A stretch of DNA of 64,000 nucleotides from Maridesulfovibrio bastinii DSM 16055. GTDB lineage: Bacteria; Desulfobacterota; Desulfovibrionia; Desulfovibrionales; Desulfovibrionaceae. Shown here piece after piece: positions 36,466 through 44,545 of the stretch (the stretch's first letter is position 1; every line of letters starts with the position of its first letter). Where the stretch lies: contig NZ_AUCX01000016.1 in assembly GCF_000429985.1 (NCBI RefSeq), positions 1-64,000 on the forward strand, given 5' to 3'. The translations under genes were made by a program, and so were the position numbers. The notes beneath the pieces were generated by a model, which saw only the letters and a list, made by a program, of their open reading frames with translations, made no database searches and was not told the origin of the DNA.

Positions 36466-37408
36466 AATATTGATTACCGGCGGCGCAGGTGCGATAGGTC
36501 TAAATCTTATAGAAAGGCTTCTGGGGCTGGGTGTGGACTCCATCCTTGTTCTGGACAACCTCTCCTCAGGATATGAAAACTACCTCCCTGAAGACGACCG
36601 CATAATATTTCATAATTCGGATATCGGAGATATTGAATCGTTTCGGGATACTATGGAAAAATTTGCTCCGCATTATGTCTTTCACCTTGCAGCACATTTT
36701 GCCAACCAGAACTCAGTTGACCACCCTTTCAAGGATGTTCAGGCTAATATCATCGGCACCATGAACCTTCTTGAAATATGCAAAAAAAATAAAAACCTTA
36801 AAAAGTTTGTCTACACATCTTCATCCTGCGTATACGGAAATTCCGCCATTATGCGTGAGGACGACTATATCTATCCGCATGAGACTCCTTATGCCATTAA
36901 CAAGTATACTGCTGAGCTATATGTAAAATATTACGCCTCCATGTATGCTGTTCCCACAGTCTCAATACGGGTCTTCAACACTTACGGACCATACGAGCCT
37001 CACGGACAATACCGCAATGTCATCCCGAATTTCATCGTCCGGGCCATGAAGGGTGAACCTCTGTTCATAACTGGGGACGGAACCGAAACCAGAGATTTTA
37101 CTTTTGTGGGAAATACAGCACAGCTGCTCACACTTGCGGCTCTCTCAAATGTTGCTGACGGTGACATTTTTAACGGCGGGACAGGTAAAGCAACCAGAAT
37201 CATAGATCTGGCTGAAATGATCCTGAAATATACCGGATCATCATCTGAAATAATATTCAAGGAACGCCGCAACTGGGATGCAGTTAAAGATCGCCTGTCA
37301 AATATAGACAAATCCCGTAAAATTCTCGGCTACGAACCGGAAGTGCCACTGCAGGAAGGTCTTAAAATCACCGTCGACTGGTACATGAATGATTATAACT
37401 ACGAATAG
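36452..37408 (+). CDS. NAD-dependent epimerase/dehydratase (extended SDR)
   Basis: 318 residues from ATG 36452, inside the end of the previous gene (14-base overlap). ILITGGAGAIGLNLIERL is the NAD site, YTSSSCVYGNS carries the serine, and YAINKYTAEL holds the catalytic Y-x3-K. RVFNTYGPYEPHGQYRNVIPNF and GTETRDFTFV are typical of GalE/WbpP-like UDP-hexose epimerases. In Campylobacter the pgl locus also contains a C4 epimerase (Gne) that feeds GalNAc. The true substrate here is not shown by sequence. Confidence 0.85.
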   Translation: MQNSKILITGGAGAIGLNLIERLLGLGVDSILVLDNLSSGYENYLPEDDRIIFHNSDIGDIESFRDTMEKFAPHYVFHLAAHFANQNSVDHPFKDVQANIIGTMNLLEICKKNKNLKKFVYTSSSCVYGNSAIMREDDYIYPHETPYAINKYTAELYVKYYASMYAVPTVSIRVFNTYGPYEPHGQYRNVIPNFIVRAMKGEPLFITGDGTETRDFTFVGNTAQLLTLAALSNVADGDIFNGGTGKATRIIDLAEMILKYTGSSSEIIFKERRNWDAVKDRLSNIDKSRKILGYEPEVPLQEGLKITVDWYMNDYNYE

Positions 37409-37441
37409 GATAGAGAAGTACATCTAAGTACCGGACCGTTT

Positions 37442-39142
37442 ATGCTGGAAAAAATCCGCGCACTCACAACCAGGAAAGAAAAAAGAACTATAGTTCTGCT
37501 TGTTGCTTTGTCAGTACTGATCTCAGCCATTGAGACAGTGGGGATATCTGCTATTCTCCCTTTCATCTCTCTGGCGAATGATTTTTCACTGGCAACTGCA
37601 AATAAATATTATAACTATGTTTACCAGTTGCTGGGATTCAATTCCCCGGAAAAATTCATCATTGTTTTTGGATACCTACTGATTATTTTCTATATATCCA
37701 GAGGTTTTATAAACCTTTTATATTTTTATCTTATACATAAATTCTCTCAGGGGATGTACCTTTCTTTAGGGACAAGACTGTTCACAAATTATGTCAATAT
37801 CAAATATCAGGATATGACCACAAGAAACAGCTCTGATCTTTCCAAAAAGCTTATTACTGAAATGGATTTTGCTGCAAAATATTTTTATGCATTCCTGCTT
37901 CTAATATCAGAGCTTTTTGTTTCAACTTTTTTATATTGTGCTCTTCTATATGTTGATTACAAAGTAACAATAGCTCTTACACTTTTTATGGGCATTATGG
38001 TTGTAACCCTGCTCAAAACAGTTTCAGTACTTATTAAAAAAGAAGGGAACAAAAGAAATTCTTTTCAGGAAAAATATTACAGAGCTATCAGTGAAACACT
38101 TAACAATCTGAAATTTATCAAACTCCTTTCCGGTGAAAAAAAAGCTGTCGCCAGCCTACAGGAATCCGGCAAAGGTTATACCCGCTCTGTGGTGATGAAC
38201 AACACCTATTCCACAGTACCAAGGCTTTCACTTGAAGGAATAGGTTTCAGTCTATTGATAGGAGCATTACTGCTGACTCTTGTTCAGGGAGGTCAGATAA
38301 GCCGGATCATCCCGGTTATATCTCTTTTTGCTCTTGCGATGTACAGACTTCTTCCTTCTGCAAACAGAATATTGAACAGCTACAATATTATGCAGTTTTA
38401 TTCAAAAACACTTGATCTTATATATGAAGACTACAATATAGAAACGCAAAAACTTGGAAATGAGCCTATAGATTTTAACAATGAAATATCAATCGAGAAC
38501 CTTTCATTCAAATACAATACAAATACTGTTCTTGATAATATCACATTAAATATTAAAAAAGGTGAAAAAATAGCTCTGATCGGGGAAAGCGGTTCGGGCA
38601 AAAGTACTTTAGCCGATATAATAATCGGAATGTACAGTTCGTACTCAGGCAAAGTAAAGGTCGATGGTGTTGAACTGGGTAACAGCAATCTCCTCTCATG
38701 GAGAAAAAAGATAGGCTACATTCCCCAGTCAATCTATCTTTTTGATTCTACTGTAGCTGAGAATGTAACATTCGGAAGATCCTACGATGAAGAAAAAATA
38801 TATAATTCTTTAGAAAAATCTAAAATTTTATCCCACCTTGAACATAAAGACGGTCTCCAGACAATGGTTGGAGAAAATGGAACACAGCTATCCGGCGGGC
38901 AAAAACAAAGGATAGGAATCGCAAGGGCTTTATACGGCAATCCTGAAGTTTACGTTATGGATGAAGCAACAGCTTCTCTGGACAAAGAAACAGAGTCACA
39001 AATAATGGAGCAGTTTTTTGAAATTGGTAAGAATAAAACGCTCATTATAATCGCTCACAGACTATCTACAATTGAAAAATGCGACACTGTTTACAGAATA
39101 AAAGATAAAAAAATATATATAGAGAAAAAAAATGACGAATAA
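37442..39142 (+). CDS. pglK: PglK-type ABC flippase for lipid-linked oligosaccharide
   Basis: 566 residues, a half-transporter with an N-terminal six-helix membrane domain (about 15-310) and a C-terminal ATPase (345-562). Walker A is IGESGSGKSTL, the signature LSGGQKQRIGIARAL and Walker B VYVMDEATASLD. The membrane part closely follows Campylobacter PglK: IETVGISAILPFISLANDFS near the start, then LEGIGFSLLIGALLL and YRLLPSANRILNSYN. PglK flips the complete undecaprenyl-PP oligosaccharide to the periplasm in an ATP-driven step, replacing Wzx. It overlaps the next gene by 11 bases. Confidence 0.92.
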   Translation: MLEKIRALTTRKEKRTIVLLVALSVLISAIETVGISAILPFISLANDFSLATANKYYNYVYQLLGFNSPEKFIIVFGYLLIIFYISRGFINLLYFYLIHKFSQGMYLSLGTRLFTNYVNIKYQDMTTRNSSDLSKKLITEMDFAAKYFYAFLLLISELFVSTFLYCALLYVDYKVTIALTLFMGIMVVTLLKTVSVLIKKEGNKRNSFQEKYYRAISETLNNLKFIKLLSGEKKAVASLQESGKGYTRSVVMNNTYSTVPRLSLEGIGFSLLIGALLLTLVQGGQISRIIPVISLFALAMYRLLPSANRILNSYNIMQFYSKTLDLIYEDYNIETQKLGNEPIDFNNEISIENLSFKYNTNTVLDNITLNIKKGEKIALIGESGSGKSTLADIIIGMYSSYSGKVKVDGVELGNSNLLSWRKKIGYIPQSIYLFDSTVAENVTFGRSYDEEKIYNSLEKSKILSHLEHKDGLQTMVGENGTQLSGGQKQRIGIARALYGNPEVYVMDEATASLDKETESQIMEQFFEIGKNKTLIIIAHRLSTIEKCDTVYRIKDKKIYIEKKNDE

Positions 39143-40676
39143 AATAAATGAAGTTCCTTTAAACTCAAAAGATAAAGATAATAGCTTTATAAAATACGAT
39201 TATGATAAAGATATTATAAAAGAGCATCAGCTAGATTCTTCAAAAAAAACAATTCTAGTAATACATAGAGACAGGCTTACTCCTTTTTTCACTGAGACAG
39301 TAGAATCGCTCAAATTTAAATTTAATGTTGTTGTCCTTTCAAATTCAGAAAAAGGTCTTGAAGCATATAAGGATATCAGCGGTATTACTCTCATCAGGCA
39401 CATTGATTATCGCAATCCTGACCCGGCCTACGCAATGGTAGAGGACCTGACTGAAACCATTAAAGAAATTGAAGATGAGCTTGGTTTCAACTGCTACGAG
39501 TTTAATAAAAATTATTTTTTATACAGCAGGTTTACAACCCAGTACCACGTAATAAAGCCTCACGCTTTTCTTAATGATCATGTTCCTGAACTTCTGGTGG
39601 CCAATTATTTTAAGATCAAACATGTAGTCGCCAAGTACAATGTTAAATATGCTCTTTACGAAACCACGGACCTTCTGGATTCAGCTATACTGTCAGCAAT
39701 GGCCTTTAAGGGAATAATTACCCAGACATTCGAAAGAGGATTTTTTTCATTAGGGGGGGACATCCGCTTCAGGGTTGCATCCGGCAGGCAGAAAAGAAGT
39801 CTCAGGTTAAACTATATCTATAAAAATAAACTTTTCTCAAAGGAATCACTGCAATGGGCTAAGCAGGTTCTTGACCAAAACAGTGAAAAAAGGGTTATTT
39901 CAAACTACGACAAAGTACATATGAAAATGACTTCATTCTTTTCTATGTATACTCCAATGGACATTTTGAAAAAATTATCCAGAGTTGTCTTCAAAAAAGA
40001 ACCAATTATCCCTGCCGTCTGTAAACAAAAAAATAGATTACTATCTAAAAAATATTTTTCGAATCAACTTCCAGACGAAAAAATTATAACTTATTTTCTA
40101 CAGATGACTCCTGAAGCCAGCATGTGTTCAGAAGCACCCAAATATGCAGACCAATCCTATCTTCTTGAACAGATAGCAATATACGGCAAGTATGGTTATA
40201 CACTGGCTGTTAAAGAACACCCCAGAAGCTTCGGTAATAGAAAACCTGATTTCTATTACCATCTTTCTTCCCTACCCAATGTAGTTATCCTTGCCCCTGA
40301 CTTTTCAAACAGGGAATTAATTGAAAGAAGTGAAGCCGTAATAAGTGTAACAGGAACAACTCCAAGTATTGAAGCTCTTACAAGCGGTTGCCCTGTTATA
40401 ACTTTGGGAAGACCATATTTTGACATCTGCAAAAATGTATTCCACGCGGATTCTCCAGAAGAAGTCTGGTCTATAGTTGGTCAAATCCATTATAGCACAG
40501 ACGATCAGATTGAATTTCTCGCAGCGCTCTATGAGAGCAGTTATCCTCATCCTGAAGCGACTCATATACAGGAACTGGTTGAAGCAAAAGGAATCGGCCC
40601 CACTATGGCTGAAGCGATAGAGGCGGAAATCACATTATATGAAGCAGGAAAACTCAAACACGAAGGTCTGAAATGA
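39132..40676 (+). CDS. Capsule-synthesis (KpsS/KpsC-like) GT-B protein of unknown specificity
   Basis: 514 residues. The C-terminal third resembles the Kps/Lip capsule proteins: KEHPRSFGNRKPDFYYHLSS, VVILAPDFSNRELIERSEAVISVTGTTPSIEALTSGCPVITLG. In this family the histidine of KEHP and the serine/threonine-rich loop bind a CMP- or UDP-sugar. The N-terminal 300 residues are not recognised. Translation is coupled both upstream (11-base overlap with pglK) and downstream (4-base overlap with neuB). It may transfer a CMP-activated acidic sugar made by the genes that follow. Confidence 0.65.
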   Translation: MTNKINEVPLNSKDKDNSFIKYDYDKDIIKEHQLDSSKKTILVIHRDRLTPFFTETVESLKFKFNVVVLSNSEKGLEAYKDISGITLIRHIDYRNPDPAYAMVEDLTETIKEIEDELGFNCYEFNKNYFLYSRFTTQYHVIKPHAFLNDHVPELLVANYFKIKHVVAKYNVKYALYETTDLLDSAILSAMAFKGIITQTFERGFFSLGGDIRFRVASGRQKRSLRLNYIYKNKLFSKESLQWAKQVLDQNSEKRVISNYDKVHMKMTSFFSMYTPMDILKKLSRVVFKKEPIIPAVCKQKNRLLSKKYFSNQLPDEKIITYFLQMTPEASMCSEAPKYADQSYLLEQIAIYGKYGYTLAVKEHPRSFGNRKPDFYYHLSSLPNVVILAPDFSNRELIERSEAVISVTGTTPSIEALTSGCPVITLGRPYFDICKNVFHADSPEEVWSIVGQIHYSTDDQIEFLAALYESSYPHPEATHIQELVEAKGIGPTMAEAIEAEITLYEAGKLKHEGLK

Positions 40677-41719
40677 ACACAATAAATATCGCAGACAAAA
40701 AAATAGGCAGCGGACAGCCTGTCTTCATAATTGCTGAAGTGGCTCAAGCCCACGACGGAAGTCTTGGCAATGCTTTCAGTTATATTGATGCAGCTAAAAA
40801 AGCCGGAGCTGATGCTGTAAAATTCCAGACCCATTTCGCCAATGAAGAAAGTACTCCTGATGAGCCATGGAGAATTAAATTCAGCCGTCAGGATAAAACC
40901 CGCTTTGACTACTGGAAAAGAATGGAATTTACCCCGGAGCAATGGAAAGAACTCAAAGAGTATGCGGACAGCATTGATATTATCTTCTTAAGTTCTCCAT
41001 TTTCGGAAAAGGCTTTTAATTTATTGGAAGAAATAAATATCCCGGCCTGGAAAGTTGCTTCCGGCGAAATTACAAATTTTCCCATGCTTGAGGCCATGGC
41101 CAGTACTGGCAAACCTGTTCTTATCTCTACTGGAATGCATGGCTATAAGGATATCTCTAGCGCGATAGATGTATGCCAGAAAAAAGGTGCTCAGGTTGCT
41201 CTCTTTCAGTGTTCAAGCATGTATCCCTGTCCGCCGGAAAAAGTCGGCCTCAACCTCATTGCTGAAATGAAATCCCGCTATAACATTCCTACAGGTTTTT
41301 CAGACCACACAGCAGACATCTTTGCAGGAGTAGGAGCTGCGGCCCTTGGTGCAGACATAATAGAGTCACATATTGTTTTCAGTAAAGACTGTTTCGGGCC
41401 TGATGTTTCATCCTCATTGACTGTAAATGAATTTGCAAAAATGGTGGAAGGGGTAAGATATATTTCTTCTGTCATGAAATCCCCTGTTTCAAAAGAGGAA
41501 ATGGCTGAAAATATGGCTCCAATGCGTTCGCTTTTTACCAAAAGCATTGTAGCGGCAGAAGACCTGCCTAAAGGCACAATTCTCAGTCCTGAAAAAGTAA
41601 AATTTAAAAAACCGGGATCAGGGATTCCTCCTGAAAAACTGTCTTCTATTTGCGGCAAAGTAATCAAGCAGGATATAGCAGTAGACACATTGCTACAAAC
41701 TGATTTTTTCGAGGATTAA
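40673..41719 (+). CDS. neuB: Nonulosonic acid synthase, NeuB-like
   Basis: 348 residues, normal for NeuB/LegI. The aldolase barrel has FIIAEVAQAHDGSLGNAFSYIDAA, AVKFQTHFANEES, WKVASGEITNFP, LISTGMHGYKD, QCSSMYPCPPE, GFSDHT and ESHIVFSKD; the SAF domain covers about 285-345 (SLFTKSIVAAEDLPKGTIL). It condenses PEP with ManNAc or with 2,4-diacetamido-trideoxymannose. With PglF, PglE and NeuC present a legionaminic-type product is reasonable, but Neu5Ac is not excluded. Confidence 0.92.
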   Translation: MNTINIADKKIGSGQPVFIIAEVAQAHDGSLGNAFSYIDAAKKAGADAVKFQTHFANEESTPDEPWRIKFSRQDKTRFDYWKRMEFTPEQWKELKEYADSIDIIFLSSPFSEKAFNLLEEINIPAWKVASGEITNFPMLEAMASTGKPVLISTGMHGYKDISSAIDVCQKKGAQVALFQCSSMYPCPPEKVGLNLIAEMKSRYNIPTGFSDHTADIFAGVGAAALGADIIESHIVFSKDCFGPDVSSSLTVNEFAKMVEGVRYISSVMKSPVSKEEMAENMAPMRSLFTKSIVAAEDLPKGTILSPEKVKFKKPGSGIPPEKLSSICGKVIKQDIAVDTLLQTDFFED

Positions 41720-41724
41720 AAGCT

Positions 41725-42885
41725 ATGTCAGCCCACCGTAAAGTATGCGTTGTTATAACTGCGCGCCCCAGTTACTCCAGAATAAAAACCGCACTTCAGG
41801 CTATTAAAGAACATCCTGATCTTGAACTGCAGATTGTCCTATCAGCCTCTGCAATTCTCGATAGGTACGGTAAAGTTGAAGACACAATTGAGTCTGACGG
41901 GTTCAAGATTGACGCTCGTGTTCAGACCATTATCGAAGGCGATACTCTGAAAGCCTCTGTCAAATCAACAGGACTTGGTCTGATAGAGCTACCTTCTGTA
42001 TTTGAAAGACTTGAGCCTGATATGGTGGTAACAATCGCAGATCGCTTTGAAACAATTGCAACTGCAATATCAGCAGCTTATATGAACATTCCTCTCGTAC
42101 ATGTTCAGGGAGGCGAGGTTACCGGATCGATAGACGAAAAAGTCCGGCATGCCATAACAAAGCTGGCTGATATCCATCTCGTTTCCAACAGTCTGGCCCA
42201 CGAAAGAATCATCCGGCTCGGAGAAATTCCTGAGAATATCTTTATCACTGGATGCCCGTCCATCGATCTTGCAGCCAAGATTCATCCAACTACTGAATTA
42301 GATTTTTCGCCTATGGAAAAATATAACGGTGTAGGAGTCCCGATAGCAGAAGATCAGGATTATCTGGTAGTATTGCAGCATCCTGTAACCACTGAATATG
42401 GTCTGGCACAGGAGCAGGTAAACTGCACTCTTGAAGCAATTACAGAGCTGAATATTCCAACATTCTGGTTCTGGCCTAATGTTGATGCCGGAACGGATGG
42501 AACGTCAAAAGCTATTCGTATTCACAGAGAACAATTTCCTACTGCACCCATACATTACTTTAAAAACTTTGCCCCCATGGACTTTCTTAAGCTTATCTCC
42601 TGCGCCAAAGTCCTTGTCGGCAACTCCAGCGCGGGAATACGTGAGTCTTCATTTCTTGGCGTTCCTGTAGTGAATATAGGAACAAGGCAGAACGGAAGGC
42701 AACGTGGCAAGAATGTCGTTGACGTAAATTATGACAAGCAACAGATATCCGAGGCAATAAAACGCCAGTTTAATCACGGCAGATATGAGCAGTCTTTTAT
42801 TTACGGAGATGGGAAATCAGGCAAAAGGATCGCTGAAACACTGGCAACGGTAACTCTCACTAACAAAAAAAGGTTAACATACTGA
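41725..42885 (+). CDS. neuC: Hydrolysing UDP-N-acetylhexosamine 2-epimerase, NeuC-like
   Basis: 386 residues. VVITARPSYSRIKTALQAI is the NeuC form of the GT-B epimerase start, with VTIADRFETIATAISAAYMNIPLVHVQGGE, DEKVRHAITKLADIHLVSN, GNSSAGIRESSFLGVPVVNIGTRQNGRQRG. Hydrolysing enzymes release UDP and give free ManNAc, or from UDP-diacetamidobacillosamine the matching mannose isomer used for legionaminic acid. GAGG lies upstream, and the stop shares a base with neuA. Confidence 0.93.
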   Translation: MSAHRKVCVVITARPSYSRIKTALQAIKEHPDLELQIVLSASAILDRYGKVEDTIESDGFKIDARVQTIIEGDTLKASVKSTGLGLIELPSVFERLEPDMVVTIADRFETIATAISAAYMNIPLVHVQGGEVTGSIDEKVRHAITKLADIHLVSNSLAHERIIRLGEIPENIFITGCPSIDLAAKIHPTTELDFSPMEKYNGVGVPIAEDQDYLVVLQHPVTTEYGLAQEQVNCTLEAITELNIPTFWFWPNVDAGTDGTSKAIRIHREQFPTAPIHYFKNFAPMDFLKLISCAKVLVGNSSAGIRESSFLGVPVVNIGTRQNGRQRGKNVVDVNYDKQQISEAIKRQFNHGRYEQSFIYGDGKSGKRIAETLATVTLTNKKRLTY

Positions 42886-43565
42886 TGAATGTTCTCGGAA
42901 TAATACCGGCAAGAGGTGGTTCAAAAGGAGTCCCTGATAAAAATATCCGCAAAGTCGGTGGGACACCTCTGCTTGAGTGGGCTATAAAAGGAGCCTGCGA
43001 GTCAAATTTAACCCACTTTGTTGTGAGCTCTGACAGTGATAAAATTTTAAATCTTGCAGCTCAGAACAGTTGTGAAACTGTCAGACGACCGGACAAACTG
43101 GCGCAGGATAAAACACCAATGCTTCCTGTTCTCCAGAATGCCGTAGAAATAATGGAAAAACGCCATTCAATACAATATGATTACTGCGTTATCCTCCAGC
43201 CGACAACACCGTTTCGCACGGGCAGACATATTGATGAATCGATAGAAATGCTCGGGAAAAACGACTGTGACTCAGTCGTCAGTGTATACAAAGTTGACGA
43301 TCATCATCCTGCAAGAATGTACACTTTAAAAAATGGTCTACTGGAAAAATTTGCTCCGGAAATTGCTGATGTAAGGCGTCAGGAGCTACCGGCAGTCTTC
43401 CATCGCAACGGGCTTATTTATACATTCAAAAGAGACCTTCTTAAAAAAGACACTTTCCTCGGTGACAAAATAAAACCCTATGTAATGGGACTTGAAGTAA
43501 GTGTTAATATTGATAATGAAATGGATCTTGCTTTTGCAGACTTTTTAATCTCCAGCAGGCAATAA
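42885..43565 (+). CDS. neuA: CMP-nonulosonic acid synthetase, NeuA-like
   Basis: 226 residues. MNVLGIIPARGGSKGVPDKNIRKVGGTPLLEWAI contains the P-loop-like nucleotide site, FVVSSDSDKI and ILQPTTPFRTGRHIDESIEML the CTP and sugar sites, and NIDNEMDLAFAD the C-terminal metal aspartates. It activates the NeuB product with CTP to give the CMP donor. The gene starts within the neuC stop (TGATG) and its own stop overlaps the following dehydrogenase. Confidence 0.94.
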   Translation: MNVLGIIPARGGSKGVPDKNIRKVGGTPLLEWAIKGACESNLTHFVVSSDSDKILNLAAQNSCETVRRPDKLAQDKTPMLPVLQNAVEIMEKRHSIQYDYCVILQPTTPFRTGRHIDESIEMLGKNDCDSVVSVYKVDDHHPARMYTLKNGLLEKFAPEIADVRRQELPAVFHRNGLIYTFKRDLLKKDTFLGDKIKPYVMGLEVSVNIDNEMDLAFADFLISSRQ

Positions 43566-44533
43566 TGCTAAAAATACTTAACGCGGAACCGGATAGATAC
43601 AGCCGTAAGGCCTTTGAGACTCTGAAACAGATTGCACAGGTTGATGAGATCAATCTCAGTGGATCTGATCTTCTCAAAGCATCGTCACAATATGATATTC
43701 TTATAGTGCGTCTGCGCAGTTATATAAGTAAGGATTTTTTTACCCCTGAAAGCAGAATGAAATATCTTGTAACAGCTACAACAGGTATAGACCACGTTGA
43801 TACCAGGGCTGCAGAAGAAAACGGAACAACAATTCTGAACCTCAGAGGTGAGACCGATTTTTTAAGGACAATCACCGCAACAAGTGAACACACCATCGGG
43901 CTTATTTTAGCCCTTTTAAGGCATATTCCGTTCGCGCATAAGTCTGTCCTCGAAAATAACTGGAACAGAGACCTCTTTATCGGCAGAGATCTTTGCAGCC
44001 AGACTTTAGGGCTTATAGGACTTGGACGTTTAGGTTCAAAAGTAGCTGAATTTGCAAAAGCATTTGATATGAAGATAAAGGCTTATGACCCATTTATCCC
44101 TGACAAAGAATGGCCTGAATATGTTGAACGGTGCTCAAGTCTCTCGGAAATATTATCCTCAAGTTCAATAATATCTCTGCATGTACATCTGGATGACAGT
44201 ACAAAAGGCATGATCGGCGAAACAGAAGTAAAAAAAATGGCCAATGGTGCAGTTATCATAAATACATCAAGGGGAGCCTTAATCAACGAACAAGCTCTTC
44301 TCGACGGCCTAAATAGTGGTAAACTGGGTGGAGCCGCACTGGATGTTCTGGCTGAGGAGATTCACGATGGTTCAAAAAACAGTCCCCTGCTCTCCTACGC
44401 TATAAAACACGATAATCTGATAATTACTCCGCACATAGGCGGAGCAACTCTGGATTCAATGCATAATACTGAAGAATTCATGGTAAAAAAATTAATCGAC
44501 AGACTCTCTAAAGACGGCATTATCAAGCCTTGA
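43565..44533 (+). CDS. D-isomer specific 2-hydroxyacid dehydrogenase
   Basis: 322 residues. Catalytic fold with SEHTIGLILALLRHIP, the NAD motif LGLIGLGRLGSKVAEFAKAF, NTSRGALINEQALLDGL (arginine), ALDVLAEE (glutamate) and TPHIGGATLDSM (histidine). It is a SerA/PdxB/lactate-dehydrogenase relative. Position inside the neuBCA operon with one-base overlap suggests action on a glycan intermediate or on an acyl group such as a hydroxyacid decoration, but this is inference. Confidence 0.85.
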   Translation: MLKILNAEPDRYSRKAFETLKQIAQVDEINLSGSDLLKASSQYDILIVRLRSYISKDFFTPESRMKYLVTATTGIDHVDTRAAEENGTTILNLRGETDFLRTITATSEHTIGLILALLRHIPFAHKSVLENNWNRDLFIGRDLCSQTLGLIGLGRLGSKVAEFAKAFDMKIKAYDPFIPDKEWPEYVERCSSLSEILSSSSIISLHVHLDDSTKGMIGETEVKKMANGAVIINTSRGALINEQALLDGLNSGKLGGAALDVLAEEIHDGSKNSPLLSYAIKHDNLIITPHIGGATLDSMHNTEEFMVKKLIDRLSKDGIIKP

Positions 44534-44545
44534 TGAGGATAAAAA

